Below are positions 28,401-39,153 of a stretch of 64,000 bases of DNA, piece by piece (the first letter of the stretch is position 1; every line of letters begins with the position of its first letter). A program made the position numbers and the translations under genes. The stretch comes from Clavibacter michiganensis (lineage in GTDB: Bacteria; Actinomycetota; Actinomycetes; Actinomycetales; Microbacteriaceae): assembly GCA_002150995.1 (NCBI GenBank), contig MDHJ01000001.1:868001-932000 (forward strand), given 5' to 3'. The notes under the pieces were generated by a model. It was given only the letters and a program-made list of their open reading frames with translations. It was not told the origin of the DNA and ran no database searches.

Positions 28401-31271
28401 ATCGCCTCTCCGACCGTCGGGCAGGACTTCCCGCTCGCGGCGGGGGCGACGACCCGGACGGTGCCGGTCTCCGGTGCGGCCGACGTGCAGGGTGTGGTGA
28501 CCGTCACGGTCACCGGCCAGGCGCCCGTGGTCGAGCCGGTGGGCGCTGACGGCGTCTACTCGGTCGACTTCACCGGTCTCGCGGCGGGCACCTACACCGC
28601 CACGGCCGTCCAGACGATCGACGGTCAGGACGCGGGCACGGCGACGGTGACCTTCACGGTCAGCGCGGTCGCCGGCAACACGCCCGTCGTGATCGAGTCG
28701 CCGGACGACGGCGACCAGATCCTGCTGCCGGCCGGAACGACGACCATCTCCGTCCCGGTCACCGGCACGGCCGACCCGGACGCGACGGTCACCCTCACGG
28801 TGGGCGGCACGACGTCTGCGCCGGTACCGGCCACGGGTGGCGAGTTCACCCTGAACACGCCGGCGCTGCCGGCGGGCACCTACACGGCGACGGTCACGCA
28901 GACCATCGACGGCACGGTCTCCGGATCCGACACCATCACCTTCATCGTGGCCGCCGGGGTGACGATCACCACCCCGACCCCCGGGCAGGAGATCGAGCTC
29001 GCCGTCGGTCAGACTCAGACCACCGTCCCCATCGCGGGGACGGCGGACAAGCAGGCGATCGTGACGGTCCTCCTCAGCGGCCAGACGCCGATCACCCAGA
29101 CGGTCGGCACCGACGGCCTCTACTCCGTGGACTTCGCGGGCCTTCCCGCAGGGACCTACACGGCGACGGTGAACCAGACGATCCTCGGCCAGCCGGCGGG
29201 GTCGGCCACGGTCACCTTCGTCATCGCGCCTGGCGCTGCTGACGCTGCTGACGCTGCTGACGCTGCTGACGGAACCGATGCTGCTGACGCCGCTGACGCC
29301 GCTGACGCCGCTGACGCTGCTGACGCCGCTGACGCCGCTGACGCTGCTGACGCTGCTGACGCCGCTGACGCCGCTGACGCCGCTGACGCCGCTGACGCTG
29401 CCGACGGAACTGATGCAGCTGATGCAGCTGACGCCGCTGACGCTGCCGACGGAACTGATGCAGCTGATGCAGCTGATGCCGCTGATGCTGCCGACGGCAC
29501 CGACGCTGCTGACGCCGCCGACGGAACCGATGCTGCTGACGCTGCTGATGCTGCCGATGGAACTGACGCTGCTGACGCCGCCGACGCTGCTGACGCCGCC
29601 GATGCTGCTGATGCAGCCGATGGAACCGACGCGGCTGACGCTGCTGACGGAACTGATGCGGCTGACGCTGCTGATGCTGCCGACGGAACTGATGCTGCTG
29701 ATGCTGCCGACGGAACTGACGCTGCTGACGCCGCCGACGCTGCTGACGCTGCTGACGCTGCTGACGCTGCTGACGCCGCCGACGCTGCTGACGCTGCTGA
29801 CGCTGCTGACGCTGCTGACGCTGCTGACGCTGCTGACGCCGCTGACGCTGCCGATGGAACTGACGCTGCTGACGCCGCCGATGCTGCTGATGCAGCCGAT
29901 GGAACCGATGCGGCTGACGCTGCTGACGGAACTGATGCGGCTGACGCTGCCGACGGAACTGACGCTGCTGATGCTGCCGACGGAACTGATGCTGCCGACG
30001 GAACTGACGCTGCTGACGCTGCTGACGCTGCTGACGCTGCTGACGCTGCCGACGCTGCCGACGGAACTGACGCTGCGGACGCTGCTGATGCTGCCGACGG
30101 AATCGATGCGGCTGACGCTGCTGACGCCGCCGATGCTGCTGATGCAGCCGATGGAACCGACGCGGCTGACGCCGCCGACGGAACTGACGCTGCCGACGCT
30201 GCCGACGGAACTGACGCTGCTGATGCCGCCGACGGAACTGATGCGGCCGACGCTGCTGACGCCGCCGATGCTGCTGATGCAGCCGATGGAACCGACGCGG
30301 CTGACGCCGCCGACGGAACTGACGCTGCCGACGCTGCCGACGGAACTGACGCTGCTGATGCCGCCGACGGAACTGATGCGGCCGACGCTGCTGACGCCGC
30401 CGATGCTGCTGATGCAGCCGATGGAACCGACGCGGCTGACGCCGCCGACGGAACTGACGCTGCCGACGCTGCCGACGCTGCCGACGCTGCCGACGGAACT
30501 GACGCTGCTGATGCCGCCGACGGAACTGACGCTGCTGACGCTGCCGACGCTGCCGACGCTGCCGACGCCGCCGACGGAACCGACGCTGCTGATGCGGCCG
30601 ATGCGGCCGACGCCGCCGACGCTGCCGACGGAACTGACGCCGCTGACGCTGCTGACGCGACGGACGCTGCTGATGCTGCCGACGGAACTGACGCGGCTGA
30701 CGCCGCAGACGGAACTGACGCCGCTGACGGAACGGACGCCGCTGACGGAACTGACGCCGCTGACGCGACGGACGCCGCTGACGGCACCGACGGCACCGAC
30801 GGCACCGACGACCTGACCCGCACGACGGTGGCCTTCCCCTCCGTCATCCGCGGCACGGGCGTCGTGCAGACGGTCACCGGCACGGGCTTCACGCCGGGGG
30901 AGACCGTCTCCGCGACGGTCAACTCCACGCCGATGCCGCTGGCTCCCCAGACGGCTGGGGCGGACGGACGGGTGGTCTTCACCTTCCCGATCGGGGCCGA
31001 CTTCGAGCTCGGCGCCCACTCGGTGACGGTGACGGGCAGCCAGTCCGGCGCCACCGACCTCCCGGACACCGACTTCACGGTGATCGCGAAGACGGTGCCG
31101 GCGGGTCAGCCGGGGACGCCGATCTTCGGCGGGAACGGCGGCTACGGCGGCGGGATCCTTCCGGTGACGGGCGGCAGCTCGGACGGCCTGTTCCTCCTCG
31201 GCGGCATCGCGCTCCTGATGATGCTGGCCGGAGCGGGAGCCCTGCACCAGGGCCGTCGCCGACAGCTGTGA
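25446..31271 (+). CDS. Giant LPxTG surface protein with Ig-like domains and an Asp-periodic stalk
   Basis: A 1941-residue cell-wall protein. A signal peptide ends near VPANAAV (about residue 35). A choice-of-anchor-G-like N-terminal region runs to about 510. Eight Ig-like domains of about 93 residues (516-1263) alternate in two types as A-B-A-B-A-B-A-B. Residues 1264-1788 are a 525-residue low-complexity tract with Asp at every third position. A final Ig-like domain is followed by sortase motif LPVTG (1905-1909), a membrane helix and a basic RRRQ tail. The start at 25446 is preferred because the signal peptide begins there and GAGGGG precedes it; the frame is open upstream. No sortase gene is in the window. 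An adhesin or surface-stalk role is inferred. Confidence 0.85.
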   Translation: MALHMPSRRSRLATATAFGLAAAIVAFGGTVPANAAVGDTAEAEGRLLTFSGAPDLTALAELSGAYTGFAPGETPDPQRESAPIDATVLSGLLQAQLAADLDLGDILTLNQAVAGGAVDQFASSGSAGAIGSAGALTDTGAIALNDGTGNEFTLDLAPLLADAGASGAISDLSLQLGAVSATATDPGVGPVTSDYRIASANADITSPLVGDIVTGVNGAVTALAPDINSQIALGADVDGLLTGILDGLITGVVSVGTPTGDIRLSVNTTQAVDAVLAQPLTSGGVTIDLDAGTVSVDIDELIALNDLPANTQILDADLIAGLVQEILTDVLPAAVLEAVLDSTRVVVNVDAAVSLLPVLGGGIPLGTVSIDIDTTLANLLNPTGPGNSAPQLIIGTTVAGLNVGALLQPLVNGLLPSIRTSIGDVLTLSDVTALTTPLIGSLDPVFDVLGDVVQLTANVQDASGFIDPAGDAPGTGTFTVTALRVSLLPVLDGPVIDLASATVRSEAVVAPVDPVVIATPTEGQVVLLPNGTTTTVVPITGSADPDGAVTLTIGDATVGPVDVADDGTFTLTPPGLPAGTYTATVAQTVGGVAAGSDTVTFTVGAGVTIASPTPDQDFPLAVDATTRTVPVSGAADVQGVVTVTVTGQTPVVQTVGADGAYTVDFTGLAAGSYTATVVQTINGQAAGTATVDFTVTAADGVTPVVIAAPAEGAVALLPTGGTTRTVPVTGTADPDATVVLTVGDYTSPAVAATGGDFTLTTPALPAGTYTATVTQTIDGEDAGSDTVTFTIAAPVTITSPTPAQVFPIATGATATTVPIAGAADVQGIVTVFVTGQESVTQTVGSDGVYDVSFADLPAGSYVATVNQTVLGQPAGSATVTFTVAPPVAVDPVVIESPAEGDLVLLPDGATTVVIPVTGTADDAATVTVTVDGVTSAPVDVPAGGAFSVDTQGLAPGTYTATVTQTIDGAAAGSATVTFTVGAGVTIASPTVGQDFPLAAGATTRTVPVSGAADVQGVVTVTVTGQAPVVEPVGADGVYSVDFTGLAAGTYTATAVQTIDGQDAGTATVTFTVSAVAGNTPVVIESPDDGDQILLPAGTTTISVPVTGTADPDATVTLTVGGTTSAPVPATGGEFTLNTPALPAGTYTATVTQTIDGTVSGSDTITFIVAAGVTITTPTPGQEIELAVGQTQTTVPIAGTADKQAIVTVLLSGQTPITQTVGTDGLYSVDFAGLPAGTYTATVNQTILGQPAGSATVTFVIAPGAADAADAADAADGTDAADAADAADAADAADAADAADAADAADAADAADAADAADAADGTDAADAADAADAADGTDAADAADAADAADGTDAADAADGTDAADAADAADGTDAADAADAADAADAADAADGTDAADAADGTDAADAADAADGTDAADAADGTDAADAADAADAADAADAADAADAADAADAADAADAADAADAADAADGTDAADAADAADAADGTDAADAADGTDAADAADGTDAADAADGTDAADGTDAADAADAADAADAADAADGTDAADAADAADGIDAADAADAADAADAADGTDAADAADGTDAADAADGTDAADAADGTDAADAADAADAADAADGTDAADAADGTDAADAADGTDAADAADGTDAADAADAADAADAADGTDAADAADGTDAADAADAADAADGTDAADAADGTDAADAADAADAADAADGTDAADAADAADAADAADGTDAADAADATDAADAADGTDAADAADGTDAADGTDAADGTDAADATDAADGTDGTDGTDDLTRTTVAFPSVIRGTGVVQTVTGTGFTPGETVSATVNSTPMPLAPQTAGADGRVVFTFPIGADFELGAHSVTVTGSQSGATDLPDTDFTVIAKTVPAGQPGTPIFGGNGGYGGGILPVTGGSSDGLFLLGGIALLMMLAGAGALHQGRRRQL
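29235..30809 (+). repeat. Tract encoding 175 tripeptides ending in Asp
   Basis: 1575 nt coding for 175 consecutive xxD triplets, nearly all AAD or GTD, with single GID and a few ATD. Built from GCTGACGCT-type 9-nt units with substitutions only at codon third positions and at the GT/AA choice. Ala is mostly GCT and Gly mostly GGA here, unlike the GCC/GCG/GGC-rich rest of the window. Confidence 0.97.
30121..30482 (+). repeat. 135-bp tandem repeat inside the Asp tract
   Basis: Units begin at 30121, 30256 and 30391. The first two copies are identical over 135 bp (45 codons); the third matches for about 90 bp and then gains extra GCCGACGCT units. This marks recent unequal crossing-over or slippage within the tract. 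Confidence 0.9.
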
Positions 31272-31416
31272 TGCACGACGCATGACGCACGGGCGGGTGG
31301 ACCGCGGCTTCGACGCCGCGGACCACCCGCCCGGTCGCGTCTCCCTGGACCTCCGGGCGCCGACCGGGCGTCCGCTCCTTCCCCCTCTCCCTCCGACATC
31401 TGAAGGACCTCGTGCC

Positions 31417-32298
31417 ATGACGCAGAGCACCGACAGCCACCCGTCGACCCGCACCGGAACAGGAGGGGACGAGGACGGGACGGACACCCTCATCGGGCAG
31501 CACCCGCACCCCGGCGCGGGCGAGGGACGAGGGAATGCCGAGCGACGGCCGGCCTCCCTCTCTCGCGCGGCCTGGTGGGGCACGGCGGCCGCCCTGCTCG
31601 TGGTGATCGTCTACGTGGCGACCTCGATCCTGATGGTCGTGCCCCAGACCGACGCCACGCGTGCGGCGACCGCGGCCGCGCGGCCGTACTTCGGGCAGCA
31701 GTGGAACGTGTTCGCCCCGTCGATCTCGAAGACCAACCGCGCGCTCGAGATGCAGGCGCAGTGGCGCGACGACGACGGCGCGCTCGTGAAGAGCGGCTGG
31801 GTCAAGATCACCAACGCCGAGTACGTGTCCGGGATCGGCGTGCTGCAGCCGTCACGGGCCAACAAGCAGAGCGCGAGCATGACCAAGGTCTACAACCAGC
31901 GCTTCCTGGCGCTGACCCCGGAGCAGCGGCGCGTCGTCACGGACACCTTCATCCGTCGCACGGACACCGGCTTCGCCCCGAAGGCCTCCGTCGCCCTCAC
32001 CGAGCAGCTCACGGAGCTCGCCCCCGGCTCCCGCGGCACCGTCGTCTCCTTCCTCCGCTACGACTACGTGATCAAGGAGTTCGCCACCTACTGGGGGACA
32101 GCCTTCTTCGGCAAGGAGATCGAGCGGGTCCGCTGGCGCATCGTCGCCACGCGTCCCAACGACTTCGACCACCGGCTCGACGAGGAGCAGCAGTTCACGC
32201 CGACCGTGCGCACCTTCGGGTGGCGCCAGGTCGACGACGTCATCGACCCGCAGGCGCTCAGCGTCTACCAGACGATCGTGGAGAGGTACGGACGATGA
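31417..32298 (+). CDS. DUF5819-family membrane-anchored protein
   Basis: A 293-residue protein with a Ser/Thr/Gly-rich cytoplasmic start (1-50), one membrane helix (about 52-74, AAALLVVIVYVATSILMVVP) and an outer domain beginning ARPYFGQQWNVFAPSISKTN, the region that marks the DUF5819 family. The family's function is unknown. An ATGA overlap links it to the following HTTM gene, and members of these two families are usually neighbours. TGAAGGACC precedes the start. The large surface protein ends 145 nt upstream. Confidence 0.75.
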   Translation: MTQSTDSHPSTRTGTGGDEDGTDTLIGQHPHPGAGEGRGNAERRPASLSRAAWWGTAAALLVVIVYVATSILMVVPQTDATRAATAAARPYFGQQWNVFAPSISKTNRALEMQAQWRDDDGALVKSGWVKITNAEYVSGIGVLQPSRANKQSASMTKVYNQRFLALTPEQRRVVTDTFIRRTDTGFAPKASVALTEQLTELAPGSRGTVVSFLRYDYVIKEFATYWGTAFFGKEIERVRWRIVATRPNDFDHRLDEEQQFTPTVRTFGWRQVDDVIDPQALSVYQTIVERYGR

Positions 32299-33473
32299 GC
32301 ACGAAGGAAGCGACGACGAGGGCCGCGGCGGCCGGTTCCTGGACGGGCCGTTCCGGAGCACGGGCACGGGCGGCCCAGACGGCCCGGCTGCGGGCTCGAT
32401 GGCAGGACGCCCGCCTCCTCCGCGGCCTCCGCGATCCCCGGGACTGGCCGCGCGGCATCGTCACGTGGATGACGGAACGGGAGCACGCGACGTACAGCTT
32501 CGCGGCCCTCCGCATCACGCTGGGGTCCGTCATCCTCCTGGTGCTGGTCACGTGCTTCGCGGACCGCCATTACCTGTGGGGGGTCGGGTCGCGCTTCATC
32601 GACCCCATCGCGTCCCGGCGCGGCTGGCCGGAGATCTTCACCGGCCTGTTCTCGAAGACCGACGCCACGGCGTTCGACATCGCCTACCTGCTCCTCGTCG
32701 TGCTCGCCGTCCTGTTCACGCTCGGCGTCCGCACGCGCATCGTGACGCCGTTCCTGCTGCTTTTCTGGGTCGGCCTGTCGACGAACAGCACGCTGCTCAC
32801 GAACGGCGGGGACACCGTGATGCGGCTGACGCTCTTCTTCGCGATGTTCGCCGACCTGTCGCGGCACTTCTCGCTCGACGCGGTGCGTCGACGACGCGTC
32901 CCCCGCTATGAGGAGCGGCCCGTGACCACCCGTGTCCGGGCGCTCCTGGCACGCATCCCGCGGCTGGTCCCCGTGCTGCTGCACAACACCGCGCTCGTGC
33001 TCTGCGCGTACCAGATCATCCTCGTGTACGTGAACTCGGCGATCCTCAAGATCCAGGGGCCGGAGTGGCGCGACGGCACGGCCACCTACTACTCGCTCAT
33101 CCTCGACGGGTACCGCCCGTGGCCGTGGATCAACGACCTCCTCGTGCAGTCGAGCCTGGGGATCATGGTGGCGAGCGTCGTGGCCATCACGTTCCAGGGC
33201 CTGTTCCCGCTCCTGATCCTCTGGCGCCCCACTCGCGTCGTCGCCCTCATCGCCATCACGGGCATGCACGTGATGATCGGGCTGCTCCTCGGCCTGTGGC
33301 CGTTCTCCCTCGCGATGATCGCGCTCGACTTCCTCTTCGTGCGCGATGCGACGTGGCGGGAGGGGCTCGCGCTCCTCGGCCGCTGGCGGACGGAGGCGCC
33401 GGACAGGATCCGGGCCTCCCGCGCTCGACGCTCCTCCCCAACGCCGGCCGTCGAGGGGCCGGTCGAGGCCTGA
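32295..33473 (+). CDS. HTTM-domain multi-pass membrane protein
   Basis: A 392-residue membrane protein with about seven helices. The HTTM core is visible: AALRITLGSVILLVLVTCF, then STLLTNGGDTVMRLTLFFAM and SLDAVRRRR. HTTM domains are homologous to the membrane part of vitamin K-dependent gamma-glutamyl carboxylase, but the C-terminal lumenal domain of that enzyme is absent here, so carboxylase activity cannot be assumed. It is translated with the DUF5819 gene through an ATGA overlap. dnaX starts 48 nt downstream with its own promoter. Confidence 0.78.
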   Translation: MSTKEATTRAAAAGSWTGRSGARARAAQTARLRARWQDARLLRGLRDPRDWPRGIVTWMTEREHATYSFAALRITLGSVILLVLVTCFADRHYLWGVGSRFIDPIASRRGWPEIFTGLFSKTDATAFDIAYLLLVVLAVLFTLGVRTRIVTPFLLLFWVGLSTNSTLLTNGGDTVMRLTLFFAMFADLSRHFSLDAVRRRRVPRYEERPVTTRVRALLARIPRLVPVLLHNTALVLCAYQIILVYVNSAILKIQGPEWRDGTATYYSLILDGYRPWPWINDLLVQSSLGIMVASVVAITFQGLFPLLILWRPTRVVALIAITGMHVMIGLLLGLWPFSLAMIALDFLFVRDATWREGLALLGRWRTEAPDRIRASRARRSSPTPAVEGPVEA

Positions 33474-33507
33474 CCGCCGGCGCGGCCGGACGGTCGGGGG
33501 TGCCCGG

Positions 33508-33513
33508 TATCCT
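33508..33513 (+). promoter_or_regulatory. -10 box TATCCT for leaderless dnaX
   Basis: TATCCT ends 7 nt before the GTG start of dnaX, with no ribosome site in the gap. Confidence 0.6.
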
Positions 33514-33520
33514 CGGGACC

Positions 33521-35949
33521 GTGGTCACCGCCCTGTATCGCCGTTACCGGCCAGAGAACTTCGCCGAGCTCATCGGCCAGACGCAGGTGACGGATCCGCT
33601 GCGCACGGCACTCCGCACCAACCGCGTCAACCACGCCTACCTGTTCAGCGGTCCGCGCGGCTGCGGCAAGACCACCTCCGCCCGCATCCTCGCGCGCTGC
33701 CTCAACTGCGCGGAGGGTCCCACCGACACCCCGTGCGGCGTCTGCCCGAGCTGCGTCGAGCTGAGCCGCGACGGCAGCGGGTCGCTCGACGTGGTCGAGA
33801 TCGACGCGGCGAGCCACAACGGCGTCGACGACGCGCGCGACATCCGCGAGCGTGCCGTCTTCGCCCCCGCCCGCGACCGCTACAAGATCTTCATCCTCGA
33901 CGAGGCGCACATGGTCACGCCGCAGGGCTTCAACGCGCTGCTGAAGATCGTGGAGGAGCCGCCGGAGCACGTGAAGTTCATCTTCGCCACCACCGAGCCC
34001 GACAAGGTCATCGGCACCATCCGCTCCCGCACGCACCACTACCCGTTCCGGCTCGTGCCGCCCGCCCAGATGCTCGACTACGTGGAGCACCTGTCGAAGG
34101 AGGAGCACGTGCAGGTCGCTCCGGGCGTCCTGCCGCTCGTCGTGCGGGCCGGCGGGGGATCGGTGCGCGACACGCTCTCCCTGCTCGACCAGCTCATCGC
34201 CGGGTCGGAGGACGAGAGCGTGGAGTACGAGCGCGCCGTCGCCCTCCTCGGCTATACGCACGCGGCCCTCCTCGACGAGGTCATCGACGCCGTCGCCCGG
34301 CACGACGCGGCAGCCGCCTTCGCAGGCGTCGACCGGGTCATCCAGACCGGCCAGGATCCCCGCCGCTTCGTGGAGGACCTGCTCGAGCGCCTCCGCGACC
34401 TCATCATCGTCGGCGCCACCTCCGTCGAGGGCGCCGCCGCCGTGCTCCGCGGCACCCCGGAGGACGAGCTCGAGCGCATGCGCGCCCAGGCCGTCGCGTT
34501 CGGCGCCGTGGAGCTCTCGCGCGCCGCCGACGTCGTCAACGCCGCCCTCACCGAGATGACCGGGGCCACGTCCCCGCGCCTCCACCTCGAGCTCCTCGTG
34601 GCCCGCGTCCTCGTGCCCGCCAGCGACGACACGCACCGCGGCGCCCTCGCCCGCGTCGAGCGCCTCGAGCGCCGGGTCGGGGTGGCGGATGCGTCGGCGG
34701 ACCCGACGACCGAGGCCGCTCCGGTTGCCACCGCCGCGCCGCCTGCCACCGCCGCGCCGCCTTCGGCTGCCGCCGTGACCACGCCTCCCGCGGCCGCACC
34801 CGCAGCGTCACCGGCCCGGGCAGCGGCACCCGATCCCGTCACCGCGGCGACTCCGACACCGGACGCGACCGCCACGCCGGCTCCGAGCGCCGCGACTCCG
34901 GCCGCGAGCGCCCCGCCGGCCCCGGCCGCGACCGCCCCGGCCGCTCCCGTGGGTCCGGTCACGTTCGAGCAGCTCCGCGACGCGTGGCCCTCCGTCGTGG
35001 AGGCCGTGGAGAAGGCGAAGCGGAGCGCATGGCTCGTCGCCGTCACCGCGACCCGCGCGCACTGGCGGGCGACGTGCTCACGCTGTCCTTCGTCAGCGCC
35101 AACGATGCCGAGAAGTTCAAGGAGCGCGGTGCGCCCGGGCAGGGCGTCAGCGACATCCTGCGCACCGCCATCCTCGACGTGCTCGGCCTCCGCGTGAAGT
35201 TCATCGCGCGCGTCGAGCCGCACGGCGGGTCCGCGCCGTCCGGCGGCGCCTCGACGTCCCCGGCGCCCGCAGCCGCCCCGCCCGCTTCCCGCCCGGCGTC
35301 GTCCAGCCCTGCCTCGACCCGGGAGGATCCCGCCGCCGCGCGGTCGGCCGCTCCGACCTCCCCGGCCGCCTCCACCAAGGCGGCGGCGGCGCAGCGCTCG
35401 GCGCCCGCCGCCAAGGTCGCGCCCGCCGACGGTGGATGGGCCACCGTGGCCATCCCCACGTCCGACCCCGGCGCCGCGGCGGCGCCGTCCGCACCGGTCG
35501 CACGGCCCGCGCGCTCGGCGCCGGCGTCGACCGGTCCATCCGCCCCCGCGGCCCCGCCCGTCACGCCGAGGTCGGCCGCGCCGGCCGCGCCGGCGCGAGG
35601 TCCGTCCGTGGTCCCCGACTCCCAGGTCCCCGACTTCGAGGAGCCCGACCCCGACGAGTTCGGCCCCGCGGAGCCCGGCTGGGCCACCGGTGGCGCATCG
35701 CCCGATGAGGCGCCTCCCGCCGCGCGGCCCTCGTCGGCGCCGCGGCAGCAGTCGGCACCGACCGCGAAGGCCGCACCAGCGTCGGCGACGGCGGCGAAGA
35801 GGGCCCCGGAGGCCAACCCGAGTCCGGCTGCCGCCCCGCAGCGCTACGGCGAGTCCGTCGTCCGCGAGATCCTGCAGGCGAGCTTCATCGAGGAGAAGCC
35901 CGTCGAGCGGAAGGCCCGCCCCACCATCCGCCCCACAGGTCAGGACTAG
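33521..35949 (+). CDS. dnaX: DNA polymerase III gamma/tau subunit, frameshifted as given
   Basis: Clamp-loader ATPase. It starts MVTALYRRYRPENFAELIGQ, with Walker A GPRGCGKT at 44-51, zinc-binding Cys at about 60-78, DEAH in LDEAHMVT and the sensor SRT loop. After residue 390 comes a long Ala/Pro linker, a C-terminal tau-like domain and a second Ala/Pro-rich tail ending RPTIRPTGQD. The frame breaks near 35052: WLVAVTAT passes into another frame as PRALAGDVLTLSF. One missing C restores 809 residues. The break lies in the C-terminal domain, not at a slippery A-run, so it does not resemble the E. coli programmed frameshift. recR follows 6 nt downstream. Confidence 0.93.
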
Positions 35950-35955
35950 CGCCGC

Positions 35956-36555
35956 ATGTACGAGGGAATCGTCCAGGAGCTCATCGACGAGCTCGGCCGC
36001 CTGCCGGGCATCGGCCCGAAGTCGGCGCAGCGCATCGCGTTCCACATCCTGCAGACGGAGACGTTCGACGTCTCGCGTCTCGCCGAGGTGCTCACCGTCG
36101 TCCGCGACAAGGTGCGGTTCTGCGCCATCTGCGGCAACGTGAGCGAGGAGGAGACCTGCGGCATCTGCCGGGATCCCCGCCGCAGCCCCGCCACCATCTG
36201 CGTGGTCGAGGAGGCCAAGGACGTCGTCGCCATCGAGCGCACGCGCGAGTTCCGCGGGCTCTACCATGTCCTCGGCGGGGCCATCAGCCCCATCGACGGC
36301 ATCGGACCGGACGACCTCCGCATCCGCCAGCTCATGCAGCGCCTCGCCGACGCCACGGTCACCGAGGTCATCATCGCCACGGACCCGAACCTGGAGGGAG
36401 AGGCGACCGCGACCTACCTCTCGCGTCTGCTCTCCACCTTCGACATCCGCGTCACGCGCCTCGCCTCCGGCCTCCCCGTCGGCGGCGACCTCGAGTACGC
36501 CGACGAGGTCACCCTCGGCCGCGCCTTCGAGGGCCGGCGCCTCGTGGGGGAGTGA
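35956..36555 (+). CDS. recR: Recombination mediator RecR
   Basis: A 199-residue DNA-repair protein that loads RecA with RecO/RecF. The helix-hairpin-helix [14 protein letters not shown] is at the start; the zinc finger [16 protein letters not shown] is at about 55-70; the Toprim domain begins [14 protein letters not shown]. Length and order are standard. It sits directly behind dnaX, the usual actinobacterial pairing, and is probably co-transcribed with it. Confidence 0.97.
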   Translation: MYEGIVQELIDELGRLPGIGPKSAQRIAFHILQTETFDVSRLAEVLTVVRDKVRFCAICGNVSEEETCGICRDPRRSPATICVVEEAKDVVAIERTREFRGLYHVLGGAISPIDGIGPDDLRIRQLMQRLADATVTEVIIATDPNLEGEATATYLSRLLSTFDIRVTRLASGLPVGGDLEYADEVTLGRAFEGRRLVGE

Positions 36556-36625
36556 CCCGGCACCACCGCCGTCGCCTCCGCACCGCCCCGCGCCGTCACA
36601 CGCCGGATCCCCGGGCGCCCCGCCC

Positions 36626-36631
36626 TAGAAT
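36626..36631 (+). promoter_or_regulatory. -10 box TAGAAT of the lysC-asd operon
   Basis: TAGAAT lies 45 nt upstream of the lysC GTG, predicting a leader of about 39 nt. CCAGGAG just before the start is the ribosome site. Confidence 0.55.
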
Positions 36632-36676
36632 CGTCATCCGGGCCGCCCACGCCCACCCGAACCCCAGGAGTCGCCC

Positions 36677-39067
<2,391 letters not shown>

Positions 39068-39141
39068 TCCCGCCCGGGCGGCCGTCGTCAGCGCCCCCTT
39101 ACCCGCGGCTCCGGTCCCGAGGGAGGCCGGAGGCGCGGGCG

Positions 39142-39147
39142 TACACT
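39142..39147 (+). promoter_or_regulatory. -10 box TACACT for leaderless mqo
   Basis: TACACT ends 6 nt before the mqo GTG; no ribosome site is present. Confidence 0.6.
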
Positions 39148-39153
39148 GATCCG

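Noticed and set aside
30121..30482. CRISPR-like appearance of regularly spaced repeats
   Set aside because: The units are 135 bp, directly abutting, without unique spacers, and continue the reading frame of the surface protein; no cas genes are near.
29278..30816. A 512-codon sense ORF of Leu/Thr/Pro repeats in the Asp tract
   Set aside because: It is the same 9-nt repeats read one frame over; no start signal, no domain and no coding outside the tract.
25452..31583. A 2043-codon antisense ORF across the whole surface-protein gene
   Set aside because: It only mirrors the repeats (Ser/Gly/Val-rich low complexity) and follows from few stop codons in GC-rich antisense frames; the sense frame has a signal peptide, Ig domains and a sortase motif.
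35045..35060. Programmed ribosomal frameshift in dnaX
   Set aside because: There is no slippery A-run or downstream stimulatory stem, and the break is at a CCC site deep in the C-terminal domain, matching five other single-base losses.
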